From CAVTWH01 sp963794685 (GTDB lineage Bacteria; Actinomycetota; Actinomycetes; Mycobacteriales; Micromonosporaceae): a DNA stretch of 64,000 nt. The stretch is taken from NCBI GenBank assembly GCA_963794685.1, contig CAWCFK010000019.1, positions 75,102 through 139,101 of the forward strand. The letters run 5' to 3'. Numbering within the stretch: the first letter of the stretch is position 1; each line of letters opens with the position of its first letter. Shown here one piece after another: positions 54,462 to 63,958 of this stretch. The notes under the pieces were generated by a model. It was not told the origin of the DNA and did no database searches. It saw only the letters and a program-made list of their open reading frames with translations. Made by a program: the position numbers and the translations under genes.

Positions 54462-55217
54462 TCACCCTCGGGCGGCCAGGGCGATGTCCGGGTGGTCGGT
54501 GATCAGGATTTCGATGCGCGGGTCGTGCACCAGGCGGCGGATCAGCGCCGGGTTGTTCACCGTCCACACCATCGCGGGTACGCCCGCGCGGGCCACCGTG
54601 GCCAGCGCGCCGGCCCGGGCCAGCCGGTGGTGCATCGCCACCCCGTCCGCCCCGCAGGCGCGTACCCGGCGCAGTGGCCAGCGCTCGCTCGTCCGTACCT
54701 GCACCGTGCGCAGCAGCGGGATCTCGGCCGGGCCCCGCCCCAGGGACAGCATCGCCCGGACGCCGGGGTCGAGCCGCTTCACCGCCCGTACCACCGGGTC
54801 CTCGCCGGTGACCAGGTAGCCGTCCCGGCCCAGTGCTGCGGTGGCGGCGGCGAGTACCTCCGCCTCGTACCCGGGCTCCTTGATGTCGACGTGGCCCCGG
54901 GCCCTCCCGGCCACCAGGCCGAGTACATCGTCCAGCGTGGGTACCTCGCGCCCCACCCGGTCGACCAGCTCCGCGTGGGTCAGCGCGTGCGGGGTGACGC
55001 CGGCCCGCTCGGCGTGCGGATCGTGGTAGACGACCAGCACGCCGTCGCGGGTACGCCGCACGTCGAACTCCACATACTCGGCCCCGCTGTCCGCCGCCGC
55101 CCGGTACGCCGCCCAGGTACCGCCCGGCTGGTGCCCGGCGCCGCCCCGGTGCGCCGAGATCGCCACCCGGTGCGGCGCACCTGCCGTGCGCCGCACCGGA
55201 GAGTCGTCGCCCGCCAT
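54462..55217 (-). CDS. Glycerophosphodiester phosphodiesterase family protein
   Basis: This is a 251-residue GDPD-type TIM barrel. ISAHRGGAGHQPGGTWAAYR holds the first catalytic His-Arg. YVEFDVRRTRDGVLVVYHDP holds the metal-binding Glu/Asp and the second His. RARGHVDIKEPGYE holds the Glu of the HxDIKxP motif, and the C-terminal MVWTVNNPALIRRLVHDPRI and ILITDHPDIAL are typical. It hydrolyses glycerophosphodiesters to glycerol-3-phosphate and alcohol. No signal peptide is seen, so it is cytoplasmic. I chose ATG 55217 over a Met four codons upstream. It sits between the two paralogous propeller genes. Confidence 0.9.
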   Translation of the reverse strand: MAGDDSPVRRTAGAPHRVAISAHRGGAGHQPGGTWAAYRAAADSGAEYVEFDVRRTRDGVLVVYHDPHAERAGVTPHALTHAELVDRVGREVPTLDDVLGLVAGRARGHVDIKEPGYEAEVLAAATAALGRDGYLVTGEDPVVRAVKRLDPGVRAMLSLGRGPAEIPLLRTVQVRTSERWPLRRVRACGADGVAMHHRLARAGALATVARAGVPAMVWTVNNPALIRRLVHDPRIEILITDHPDIALAARG

Positions 55218-55245
55218 GCACTCCAGCATGCCGGACCCGGCTGGA

Positions 55246-57288
55246 TCACGGCGCCAGAGTGAGCCCCCAGAACTCCTCCCAGGCGCCGACCGTGGTGGCT
55301 CGGGCGATCAGCGCACTGTTCCCACCGTTCTCGGCGGTCACGTACCGGTTGTTGGCGTACGCCCGGAGGCTGGTGCTGCCGTCGGGGTTGCTCACCAGAG
55401 TGAACTTCTCCCAGTCACCGACGGTCGTACCGCGGGCGACGAGGGCACTGGCACCGGCGCTCTCGGCGGTGACGAACTTGCCGTTGGCCCGCGAGTAGAG
55501 CGCCACGAAACCGCCGCCCACCTTCACCAGGTCGAAGGTCTCCCACTGACCGACGGTGGTGCGGTTGGCGATCAGCGGCTTGGCCCCGGCACTGTCGGCG
55601 CTCACGTACCGGTTGTTGGCGTTGGCGCTGAACGACCGGTTGGCGTTGTCCCGTGACACGGCGGAGAACTTCTCCCAGGGGCCGATGGTCGTGCGGTCGG
55701 CAGTGAGCAGGCCCGTCCCGTCGTTGCCGCTCACGTAGGTGTTGGTGGCGATGGCCCGGAGACTGACGGTGCCGTCCGCGTTGTGGATCAACTGGAACCG
55801 TCCGGCGGCGTCGACCGGCGCGGTGACGAGCAGGGCGTTGCCGCGCTGGGGGTAGACATCCGCGTAGTAGGCGCCGTTGCGCAGCGCCACCGTGCCGTCG
55901 CCGAAGTCGACGACGATGAACTGCTCGGCGGTGGTGACCTGTGTCGCCGTTGCCGACACCTCCCAGCCGGGGCCGACCGACACGTAACGCCGGTTGCTGG
56001 CGAGCAGGCTGAGGGTGGCGACCGGCACGTGCACGACGACCGTCGCGGTGGCGGAGCTGGTACGGCCGAGGACGTCGGTGACGGTCACCTTGGCGGGGTA
56101 GCTGCCCGGGGCCGGGTAGGAGTGCTGGATCGTCGGCGTCGACTGGGTAACCGGCGCGGTCCCGTCCCCGAAGTCGAAGCGGTACGACGTGATCGCCCCC
56201 CAGCCGCGGACCGAGCCGGCCGCGTTCAGGGTGGCCTGGAGCCCGTCGTCCGACGCCGGGATCACCAGCTTCGCGGTCGGCGTCGTGGCGCCGGGAGTGA
56301 CCGTGGCCAACGCGGCGAACCCGGCACCGTGAACGTCGGTGGCGACCGGGGCGAGCAGCGCGTTGGTCGCGGTGTCGAGCACGGACAGGCCGGCGCCGTT
56401 GATGGTGCTGACGTAGAGCCGGCTGCCGTCGGAGCTGAGGTCCAGGTCCTGCGGCTGCGAGCCGGTGGCGACGGTGGCGAGGACGGCCCGGCTCGCGGCG
56501 TCGAGTACCGACACCGAGTCGCCGTTGGTGTTGGCGACGTACAGTCGGGCGCCGTCCGGGCTGGTCGCGACGATCTCCGGCCCCAGCCCCACCGGCACGG
56601 TGGCCGTGACGGTGTTGGTGGCCGTGTTCAGGAACGCGAGCGAGCCGTTCCCGGTACCCGACGGGCCGGTGCTGTTGACCACGTACGCGGTGTGGCCGTC
56701 GGGGCTGAAGGAGATCCCGAGTGGATCGGAGAATCCGGTGACGGTCGCCGAGACCGTGTTGGTGGCGGTGTCGATCACCGAGACCGAGTCGCCGACGTAG
56801 TTGGCGACATAGGCGTGCCGGCCGTCCGGAGCGACGCTCACCAGTTCGGGGGAGGTGCCGACCGGGACGGTGGCGATGACGGCATCGGTGGCGGTGTCGA
56901 TGACCGCGACCGTCGAGGCGCCGTCCTGCGCGGCGTACAACCGGGTGCCGTCGGGGGTCAGCGCGAGGCCGAGGACGTAGCTGGTCGAGATCGTCCTGGT
57001 GACGGAGTTGGTGGCCGTGTCGACCACCGCGACTCCGCCCCAGACAGCGCAGTACGCCTTCTGCCCGCCCGGGGCGACAACGACCTCGCCGGCACTGGAC
57101 GCGTCGATGAGGGCACTGGTCTTCGAGGCGAAGTCGTACAGGTAGAGGCCGGAAGAGGCGGCGAGGTAGGCGACCTGGCGGGGTGCGGTGGCGGCAGCGG
57201 CGGGACTGGCACTGACCGCGACGAGGCCGGTGGCCGCCAATGCGGCCAGGGCTCCCATCGCAATTCCCCCCGTGAGTGATCTGCGCAC
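55246..57288 (-). CDS. Secreted YVTN-propeller / PKD / fascin-like protein B
   Basis: This is a 680-residue paralogue of the protein at 52263. It starts at GTG 57288 with the near-identical MRRSLTGGIAMGALAALAAT. A propeller of LVSVAPDGRHAYVANYVGDS followed by VSVIDTATNTV-type blades is followed by a PKD domain (SYRFDFGDGTAPVTQSTPTI). Four fascin-like repeats follow (NNRYVSADSAGAKPLIANRT, FVTAESAGASALVARGTTVG and DWEKFTLV). All parts are intact. The two copies differ enough to be an older duplication or a lineage family. Secreted or surface-attached; no transmembrane anchor or sortase signal is visible. Confidence 0.88.
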   Translation of the reverse strand: MRRSLTGGIAMGALAALAATGLVAVSASPAAAATAPRQVAYLAASSGLYLYDFASKTSALIDASSAGEVVVAPGGQKAYCAVWGGVAVVDTATNSVTRTISTSYVLGLALTPDGTRLYAAQDGASTVAVIDTATDAVIATVPVGTSPELVSVAPDGRHAYVANYVGDSVSVIDTATNTVSATVTGFSDPLGISFSPDGHTAYVVNSTGPSGTGNGSLAFLNTATNTVTATVPVGLGPEIVATSPDGARLYVANTNGDSVSVLDAASRAVLATVATGSQPQDLDLSSDGSRLYVSTINGAGLSVLDTATNALLAPVATDVHGAGFAALATVTPGATTPTAKLVIPASDDGLQATLNAAGSVRGWGAITSYRFDFGDGTAPVTQSTPTIQHSYPAPGSYPAKVTVTDVLGRTSSATATVVVHVPVATLSLLASNRRYVSVGPGWEVSATATQVTTAEQFIVVDFGDGTVALRNGAYYADVYPQRGNALLVTAPVDAAGRFQLIHNADGTVSLRAIATNTYVSGNDGTGLLTADRTTIGPWEKFSAVSRDNANRSFSANANNRYVSADSAGAKPLIANRTTVGQWETFDLVKVGGGFVALYSRANGKFVTAESAGASALVARGTTVGDWEKFTLVSNPDGSTSLRAYANNRYVTAENGGNSALIARATTVGAWEEFWGLTLAP

Positions 57289-57491
57289 GCTGTGTCCTTT
57301 CCTGCATTCGCAAGTTTCGGTATCACGCGGATGGCTCGGCTGCGCCGACGGATCCGTGGCGGTGCAGAGCGCGCGGACGGGCAGCCGTCGGCATTATCCG
57401 ATCGATGATCTTGCCCACGCCATCGGCTGACCGGCCGACCCGCGAGGATTCGGGTCCACAACGGACCGACGGGCCGGAGGCAGTGACCAGC

Positions 57492-57851
57492 TCAGCTGGT
57501 GGAGCGGCGGGCGCGGGTACGGGTGGCGCGCAGGCGGCGCAGCCGGCGGACCAGTACCGGGTCGTGGGCGAGTGCGGCCGGGTTGTCCAGGAGCGAGTTG
57601 ACGGCCTGGTAGTAGCGGGTGGAGGAGATCTCGAACTGGTCGCGGATGGCCTGCTCCTTGGCGCCCGCGTGCTTCCACCACTGCCGTTCGAAGGCGAGGA
57701 TGCGCTGCTCCCGCTCGGTCAGCCCGGTGATATCGGTGGTCGGCGCGGCTGCCAGCGGCGGGCGCGTCGGGTCGCCGTGGCCGGGCGATCCGGTCCGTCC
57801 CCGGTTGGGGGACATCAGTGTCGCGCTCGTCATCGACGTCACCGCCGACAT
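57492..57851 (-). CDS. DUF3263 protein
   Basis: This is a 119-residue protein with the DUF3263 core ITGLTEREQRILAFERQWWK followed by HAGAKEQAIRDQFEISSTRY and YQAVNSLLDNPAALAHDPVL. This is a short helical, DNA-binding-like domain conserved in actinobacteria, with a basic tail (RRLRRLRATRTRARRSTS). Function is unknown; the helices resemble a sigma-factor/HTH fold. The N-terminal ~40 residues are disordered. Confidence 0.85.
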   Translation of the reverse strand: MSAVTSMTSATLMSPNRGRTGSPGHGDPTRPPLAAAPTTDITGLTEREQRILAFERQWWKHAGAKEQAIRDQFEISSTRYYQAVNSLLDNPAALAHDPVLVRRLRRLRATRTRARRSTS

Positions 57852-58027
57852 TCCGATCTGAGCTCGGGGTCAACGGCGTGGTCAGGGTCGGCGGTGTGCC
57901 CGGGGGCGACCCGCCGGCCGGAGCCGGCCTCGCGGGTGCGGTGTTCCGCCTGGTCCGGGGCGAACAGGTCGGTCTCGACGGTGCTGCGCTCGGCTGCGGA
58001 CGCGGTCCGGGGGGAGGGAGGCGTCAT
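57839..58027 (-). CDS. Small ORF upstream of DUF3263, uncertain
   Basis: This is a 62-codon frame starting at ATG 58027, with composition T/S/E/A/R (STVETDLFAPDQAEHRTREA). It overlaps the DUF3263 start by 13 bases, a pattern of translational coupling. No ribosome site is clear. It may instead be noise. The remaining 58028-58263 is the divergent promoter zone with no gene seen. Confidence 0.3.
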   Translation of the reverse strand: MTPPSPRTASAAERSTVETDLFAPDQAEHRTREAGSGRRVAPGHTADPDHAVDPELRSECRR

Positions 58028-58263
58028 AGCGGTCGATCGTAGCTACCCCCTCCGACAGTCGCACCTTACCTACGGGGGGTGTGCAGTCCGTGCGGAAGGA
58101 TCAGTCCCGCACTACGGGATGGTCACGGCCGTAACGGAGCGGTCACAGCCCATTGATTCACCGGGGCCGGTTCGTACACTCACAGTGTAAATAGTTTGCG
58201 GCCCCGGCAGTGCCACTTGACTGCGGTGCCCGAACAGCGGCCACTCAACGGTGAGGAGGTGCG

Positions 58264-59070
58264 GTGCAGACGAACGACTCCTCCCACAGTGGACTGCGCC
58301 TGGCCGGCGTCAGTGTCCACTTCGGCGGGTTGTGCGCCCTCGATGACGTGAGCCTGACCGTCGCCCCGCAACGGGTGCTCGGCGTGATCGGCCCCAACGG
58401 CGCCGGCAAGACCACCCTGTTCAACGTCGTGTGCGGTCTCGTCCGCCCGAGCGCCGGCAGCCTGAGCTGGGACGGCGCGCCGCTGGGTCGGCAACCGCAC
58501 CGGCTGGCGGCCCAGGGCATCGGCCGCACGCTGCAGGCCGTCCGACTCTTCGAAGGCCTGACCGTGCTGGAGAACGTGCTGGTCGGCGCGGCCTCCCGGG
58601 CCGGTGCCGGATTCACGGCCAACCTGTTCGGGCTGCCCCGCGCCGACCGCGACGAGCGGGCGCTGCGCGCGGCGGCACTGGCCCAACTGGAGCGCCTCGG
58701 CGTCGCCGGGTACGCACACCTTCTTCCGGTCGCCGTGCCGTACGCCGCGCAGAAGCGGGTGGCGCTGGCCCGCGCGCTGGTCGCCCGGCCCCGGCTGCTG
58801 CTGCTCGACGAGCCGGCCGCCGGGCTCTCCGCCGACGAGATCGACGACCTGGCGGCGCTCATCCGGGCACTGCCCGCCGACGCCGAGGCGCCGTGCGCGG
58901 TGATGCTGGTCGAGCACCACATGGACCTGGTGATGGCGGTCTGCGAGGAGATCCTGGTGCTGGACTTCGGTCGGGTGATCGCGCACGGCAGCCCCGCGCA
59001 GATCCAGTCCTCGGGCGCGGTCACCGCCGCCTACCTCGGCACCGCCGACGCCGCCGGTGGTCCGGCATGA
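58264..59070 (+). CDS. livG: Branched-chain amino-acid ABC transporter ATPase, LivG-like
   Basis: This is a 268-residue ATPase. GTG 58264 has GGAGG upstream. Walker A is GPNGAGKTTLFNVVCG and Walker B is LLLLDEPAAGLS with Glu, followed by MLVEHHMDLVMAVCEEILVL (H-loop) and DFGRVIAHGSPAQIQ, typical of LivG. The ABC signature is atypical: PYAAQKRVALARALVARP replaces LSxGQ, so no LSGG-type loop is seen. It is the first gene of the liv operon and its TGA overlaps the livF ATG. Confidence 0.88.
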   Translation: MQTNDSSHSGLRLAGVSVHFGGLCALDDVSLTVAPQRVLGVIGPNGAGKTTLFNVVCGLVRPSAGSLSWDGAPLGRQPHRLAAQGIGRTLQAVRLFEGLTVLENVLVGAASRAGAGFTANLFGLPRADRDERALRAAALAQLERLGVAGYAHLLPVAVPYAAQKRVALARALVARPRLLLLDEPAAGLSADEIDDLAALIRALPADAEAPCAVMLVEHHMDLVMAVCEEILVLDFGRVIAHGSPAQIQSSGAVTAAYLGTADAAGGPA

Positions 59071-59789
59071 CCGGCGGGCCGCTGCTCGAGATCACCGGGC
59101 TGACCAGTGGGTACGCCGGAGCGCCGGTGCTGCACGAGATCACCCTGGGCGTACCCGAGCAGGGCATCCTCGCCGTGCTCGGGGCCAACGGCGCGGGCAA
59201 GACGACGCTGCTGCGTACCATCTCCGGTTTGATCCGGCCGTGGGCCGGCAGCGTCCGGTTCGCCGGCACCGAGATCACCCGGCTGCCGGTGGAGCGGGCC
59301 GCCCGGCTCGGTCTGGCCCACGTCCCGGCCGGCGGCGGCGTCATCACCGAACTGACCGTGCTGGAGAACCTGCGCCTGGGCGGCCTGTGGCGACCCGACC
59401 GGGCGGCCACCGCCCGCGCGATCGCCGAGGTCTACGAGCTGTTCCCGCCGCTCGCGCAGCGCCGGGACGCGCCCGGCGCGCAGCTGTCCGGCGGCGAGCG
59501 GCAGATGCTCGCCATCGGTCGGGCGCTGGTCGCCCGGCCCCGGCTGCTGATGCTCGACGAGCCGTCGCTGGGCCTGGCGCCCCGGGTCACCACCCAGTTG
59601 ATGGAGCTGCTGCGCCGGCTGTGCGCGCAGTGGGGGCTGACCGTGCTGCTGGTCGAGCAGAACGTCCGCGCCGCGCTGTCGGTGGCCGACCGGGGCGTGG
59701 TGCTGGCGCTGGGCCGGGTGGCCGCCGACACCGACAGTGCGGACCTGCTCGGCGACGCCGAGTTGCGCCACGCGTACCTGGGATTCTGA
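59067..59789 (+). CDS. livF: Branched-chain amino-acid ABC transporter ATPase, LivF-like
   Basis: This is a 240-residue ATPase, coupled to livG by ATGA. Walker A is GANGAGKTTLLRTISGLI, the signature is AQLSGGERQMLAIGRALVAR, Walker B is LLMLDEPSLGLAPRV and the H-loop region is LLVEQNVRAALSVADRGVVL. The VPAGGGVITELTVLENLRLG segment is typical of LivF. It pairs with LivG to power the LivH/LivM channel. Confidence 0.92.
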   Translation: MTGGPLLEITGLTSGYAGAPVLHEITLGVPEQGILAVLGANGAGKTTLLRTISGLIRPWAGSVRFAGTEITRLPVERAARLGLAHVPAGGGVITELTVLENLRLGGLWRPDRAATARAIAEVYELFPPLAQRRDAPGAQLSGGERQMLAIGRALVARPRLLMLDEPSLGLAPRVTTQLMELLRRLCAQWGLTVLLVEQNVRAALSVADRGVVLALGRVAADTDSADLLGDAELRHAYLGF

Positions 59790-59801
59790 AGGAGGCAGGC
59801 G

Positions 59802-60677
59802 GTGAACAGGTTCGTCTTCCTGACCGTCGACGGGTTGTCGCACGGCGCGGTCTTCGCCACCTTCGCACTGGCCCTGGTGCTGATCTGGCGGGGGACCAGG
59901 GTGGTCAACTTCGCCCAGGGCGCGATGGGGGTGGCCGCCGCGTACGTGGCGTACAGCGTGGCCACCGGCACCGGCTCGTACTGGCTGGGGCTGGTCGCCG
60001 CGATCGCGGCCGGGCTGGTGCTCGGCGCGGTGGTGGAGCGCGGGGTGATGCGGTTCGTCCGGCACCACACCCCGCTCACCCCGATCGTGGTGGCGCTCGG
60101 GCTGGCCCTGGTGATCGCCGCCGTCCTCGGCATGATCTACGGCATCGACAACCGGCCGTTCCCGGTGCCGTTCGCGCGCACCCCGTACACGGTCGGCGGG
60201 TACCACCTGTTCAGCCCGTACGACCTCTTCGTCTTCGGGGTGGTCGCGGTGGTGCTGGTCGGAATGGGGCTGCTGTTCACCCGTACCCCGATCGGGCTGC
60301 GGATGCGGGCTGCCGCGTTCGCCCCGGCCACGGCCCGGCTGCTGGGGGTGAACGTGGGGCGGGTGCTCACCTTCGGCTGGGCGCTCGCCTCGGCGGTGGG
60401 TGCGCTGGCCAGCATCCTGATCATCCCGACCGGCTTCCTCAACCCCACGGCGATGGACCTGGTCTTCGTCTCGGCCTTCACGGCCGCCGTGATCGGTGGC
60501 CTGGACAGCCCGATCGGCGCGGTCCTCGGCGGCCTCGGCCTCGGCCTGGTCCTCAGCTACGCCAGCGGCTACCTCGGCAGCAACGTCACCTCGATAGCGG
60601 TGCTCGCGGTCCTGGTGATCGTGCTGCTGGCCCGACCGGGCGGACTCTTCGCGGCGAACGAGGGGCGGCAGGCATGA
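59802..60677 (+). CDS. livH: Branched-chain amino-acid ABC permease, LivH-like
   Basis: This is a 291-residue inner-membrane permease. GTG 59802 has AGGAGG upstream. It has about eight helices, with FATFALALVLIWRGTRVVNF followed by AQGAMG (the LivH helix-1 signature) and GLRMRAAAFAPATARLLGVN (the EAA-like coupling loop). FVSAFTAAVIGGLDSPIGAV then LGGLGLGLV is the C-terminal family motif. Its end overlaps the livM start (ATGA). Confidence 0.9.
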   Translation: MNRFVFLTVDGLSHGAVFATFALALVLIWRGTRVVNFAQGAMGVAAAYVAYSVATGTGSYWLGLVAAIAAGLVLGAVVERGVMRFVRHHTPLTPIVVALGLALVIAAVLGMIYGIDNRPFPVPFARTPYTVGGYHLFSPYDLFVFGVVAVVLVGMGLLFTRTPIGLRMRAAAFAPATARLLGVNVGRVLTFGWALASAVGALASILIIPTGFLNPTAMDLVFVSAFTAAVIGGLDSPIGAVLGGLGLGLVLSYASGYLGSNVTSIAVLAVLVIVLLARPGGLFAANEGRQA

Positions 60678-61869
60678 CGACACTGCTCCCGACGCGGCTG
60701 CGGCGTAGCGCTGCCGCTGCCGGACCCCGAGCGACGGCGGCGTGGCCCGACGCTGTTGTGGCACGCGGGTCTTCGCCGTGGTCGGGGTGCTGGTGGTGAT
60801 GCAGGCGACCGGGTTCCTGACCACCTTCCAGGATTACCAGCTCGCGGTGATCGCGGCCTACCTGTGCGCGGTCGCCGGGCTGACCGTGCTCACCGGCCTC
60901 AGTGGACAGGTCTCCCTCGGGCACAGCGCGCTGCTGGCCGTCGGCGCGTACACGACCGCGAAGACGCAGGCCGCGTTCGCCGGGCACGACCTGGACGGGC
61001 AGTGGACGCTGCTGGCGTCGCTGGCCATCGCGGTCGTGGTGACCAGCCTGGTCGGCCTGGTGATCGGGCTGGCCGCGGCCCGGCTGCGCGGGCCGTACCT
61101 GGCCGGGCTCACGCTGGCCATCGTGGTCGCGGTGCCGGCGATCGCCAGCCGCTGGCGGGGTTTCCTCGGCGGCGAGCAGGGCCTGCCGGTGCCGGTGAGC
61201 CCGCCGCCGACCGCGCTCGGCGAAGGCTTCCCGAACGAGCAGTGGCAGGCGTACTTCGCCACCATCGCCGCCGCCGTCACGCTGTTCTTCCTGGCGAATC
61301 TGGTCCGTGGCCGGTTCGGTCGGACGCTGCGGGCGGTCCGTGACGACGAGGTGGCGGCCAAACTGGCCGGCATTTCGGTGGCCCGCACCCAGGTCGCCGC
61401 ATTCGTGGTCGCCGCCGCCAGCGCGGGCCTCGGCGGTGGCGTGTTCGCGGCCGTCAACCAGGCCGTCTCGCCGGACACCTTCTCGCTGACCCTCTCGCTC
61501 TACCTGCTGCTCGCCATCGTGCTCGGTGGGCTGGGCAGCCTGTTCGGCGCGGTGTGGGGCGCGGCGACCATCGTCATCCTGCCGTACCTGACGATCAAGC
61601 TGACCCGGCAACTCGACCTCGACCCGGCGCTGGCCGTGCGGCTCAAGGACAACCTGCCGCTGGCCATCTTCGGAACCGCGCTGGTGGTCATCGCGATCAG
61701 CGCGCCCGGTGGCATCCAGGGCCTGCTGCGCCGGCTGCGTGCCCTGCTGCGCCGCCGGCCGCGCCCGGTCGCCGCCGGACCGGCTTCCGATCAACCCGTG
61801 GCTGGCCTGCCGGCACGGGAGGTACCCCCGACGGCTGCGCCGCCGGAAAATCCGCAAGTCACCGGCTGA
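60674..61869 (+). CDS. livM: Branched-chain amino-acid ABC permease, LivM-like, small frameshifts
   Basis: ATG 60674 overlaps the livH stop. After about 25 residues the frame changes twice (about 60745 and 60768), then runs open: VFAVVGVLVVMQATGFLTTF, AVIAAYLCAVAGLTVLTGLS and GQVSLGHSALLAVGAYTTAK (LivM signature). FGRTLRAVRDDEVAAKLAGI followed by SVARTQVAAF is the coupling loop, and LLLAIVLGGLGSLFGAVWGA closes the core. The extended tail (PRPVAAGPASDQPVAGLPAR) is hydrophilic. The two shifts are likely sequence errors. Confidence 0.87.
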
Positions 61870-61926
61870 CCTCGGACCGGCGCGTTCCCGGTCGAGGTCG
61901 CCCCGAATGGAAGGGTCGGTGTACCA

Positions 61927-63226
61927 GTGAATCGCAACACCAGCAGGGCCGCGCGGACCGTCGCGCTGCTCACCGCGGCGGCGCTCATCCTCGCCGTCGG
62001 CGCGTGCACGAAGAGCAAATCCGGCGGCGGTACCGGGGAGAGTGTCCCGGGCGTCACCGACACCACCATCACCATTGGTACCCACCAGCCCCTCACCGGG
62101 CCGGCGGCGCCCGGGTACTCGAAGATCTCGGCGGCCACCAAGGCGTACTTCGCCTACGTCAACGCCAACGGCGGGATCAACGGGCGGACCATCGACTACA
62201 AGGTCATGGACGACGGGTACAACCCGGCGAACACCCAGACCGTCGTGCGCCAGTTGGTGCTGGAGGACAAGGTGTTCGCGATCGTCGGCGGCCTGGGTAC
62301 CCCCACCCACACCGGCGTGCTGGACTTCCTCAAGACCAACGGGGTACCGGACCTGTTCGTCGCCTCCGGCAGCCGCAGCTGGAACCAGCCCGACAAGTAC
62401 CCGGGCACCTTCGGCTACCAGCCCGACTACACGGTCGAAGGCAAGATCCTCGGTACCCACCTGAAGGCCAACTTCGCCGACAGGAAGGTCTGCTTCTTCG
62501 GCCAGGACGACGACTTCGGCACCGACATGCTGGCCGGCCTCACCCAGATCCTCGGTGACACCGGGGTGGCCGAGAAGCAGAAGTACACGGTCACCAACCA
62601 GAACGTCGCCCCGCAGATCGGCGCGCTGGCGCAGGCCCAGTGCCAGGTCGTCGTCGCCGCGACGGTACCGGGCTTCACCACCCTCGCCCTGCTCACCGCG
62701 AACACGCTGAAGTTCCGGCCGCAGTGGGTGGTGTCCAATGTGGGCGCCGACTACGCCGACCGTCGCCGGCCTGCTCACCGCCAAGGGTGCGCCGCTGCTG
62801 GAGGGCGTGATCAGCGACAACTACCTGCCGAACGCCGCGGACGCCACGAACCCGTGGATCCAGTTGTTCACGAAGATCAACAAGGACCACAACAGCGACG
62901 CCCCGATCGACGGCAACGTCATCTACGGGTACGCCGCTGGGGTACCTGTTCACCCAGGCGCTGCTCGGCGCCGGTAAGAAGCTGACCCGCCAGTCGCTGC
63001 TGGACGCGGTGGCCAAGGGCGGCTTCACCGGACCGGGGCTGACCCCGTTCGCGTTCTCCAAGACCAACCACTCCGGGTACACCGGGGTGCAGTTGGCCAA
63101 GGTGAGCGGCGGTAAGGCGGCCGGTTTCGGGCCGATCTTCACCACGGACAGCGGCTCCGGCCCGGTCACCGAGTACACGCGGCGCGGCCACCGCACCCGC
63201 CGGCCAACGGCATCCCGACGGCCTGA
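61927..63226 (+). CDS. Branched-chain amino-acid-type binding lipoprotein (LivK-like), frameshifted
   Basis: GTG 61927 starts a lipoprotein (VALLTAAALILAVGACTKSK, lipobox AVGAC). The type I Peripla_BP_6 fold has TITIGTHQPLTGPAAPGYSK, AYFAYVNANGGINGRTIDYK, VFAIVGGLGTPTHTGVLDFL and FFGQDDDFGTDMLAGLTQIL. Frame changes near 62757 (into TVAGLLTAKGAPLLEGVISD), 62940 (into YLFTQALLGAGKKLTRQSLL) and 63178. The corrected end is PPANGIPTA at TGA 63224-63226. The ligand of this subfamily may be an aliphatic acid or amide rather than Leu/Ile/Val. Confidence 0.82.
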
Positions 63227-63338
63227 CGGTCAGCGGGTACGACGGTGGGCGGTCCCGGCGCACCCCGCGCGGGCCCGTCCACCCGGTCGCCGGCCCGGCG
63301 CCGGGCACGCGGCGGCGCAAGTCCGGGAGGATGCTGGC

Positions 63339-63958
63339 ATGGCCGAGGTTGAGCGGGTCGACGGGCGCACCGCGCGGGCCCAGCGCACCCGGGTCGCCAT
63401 CGTCGACGCGCACCTGCGAGCTGATCATCGCGCGGCGACCTGCGCCCTACCGGCGAGCGGATCGCCGAGGAGGCCGGGGTATCCCTGCGCACCCTGTGGA
63501 CCAGCTTCAAGGACATGGAGACCCTGTTCGCCGCCAGCGGCGACCGGATCCTGGCACTGATGAGCGCGACCACGAGGACATCCCGGCCGACCGGCCGCGC
63601 GCCGAGCGGATCGCCCGGTTCACCCGGCAACGCGCCCGCGAACTGGAGATCCTGCGCCCCGGCCGCCCGCGCCGCAGTACTGCGCGAACCGTTCTCCGCC
63701 CAGCTACGCCGCAACCGCGGCAACCAGCTCGCCCGGCTGCGGACCGAGGTCGTCGAGATCTTCGCCGCGGAGATCGCGGCGGCCGGCCCGGCCGGCCAGA
63801 CTCTCACCGATGCCCTGGTGGCCTGCGCCTCCTTCGGCCTGTGGACGGTGCTGCGCGACCAACTGGGCCTGACCGAGTCGGCCTCCGTCGAAGCCCTGTC
63901 CCGAACACTGACCGGCCTGCTGACCACCGCGGGCGCGGGCCTGCCCGACGGCGCCTGA
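63339..63958 (+). CDS. TetR-family regulator, one frameshift
   Basis: ATG 63339 has GGGAGG eight bases upstream. The HTH is spread over two frames: RTARAQRTRVAIVDAHL, then ELIIAGDLRPTGERIAEEAG followed by VSLRTLWTSFKDMETLFAAS. After the shifts near 63416-63440 and 63570 the ligand domain reads ARELEILRPAARAAVLREPF, NRGNQLARLRTEVVEIFAAE and LVACASFGLWTVLRDQLGLT. About 200 residues in total. It follows the liv operon by 112 bases in the same direction and may regulate it. Confidence 0.8.

Noticed and set aside
57852..58263. Additional gene between DUF3263 and the liv operon
   Set aside because: Apart from the doubtful small ORF, frames on both strands are short, lack ribosome sites and show no protein-like motifs.
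59031..62820. Two long minus-strand open frames (about 600 and 740 codons) under the liv operon
   Set aside because: Antisense shadows of GC-rich ABC-transporter genes; no ribosome sites or domains.
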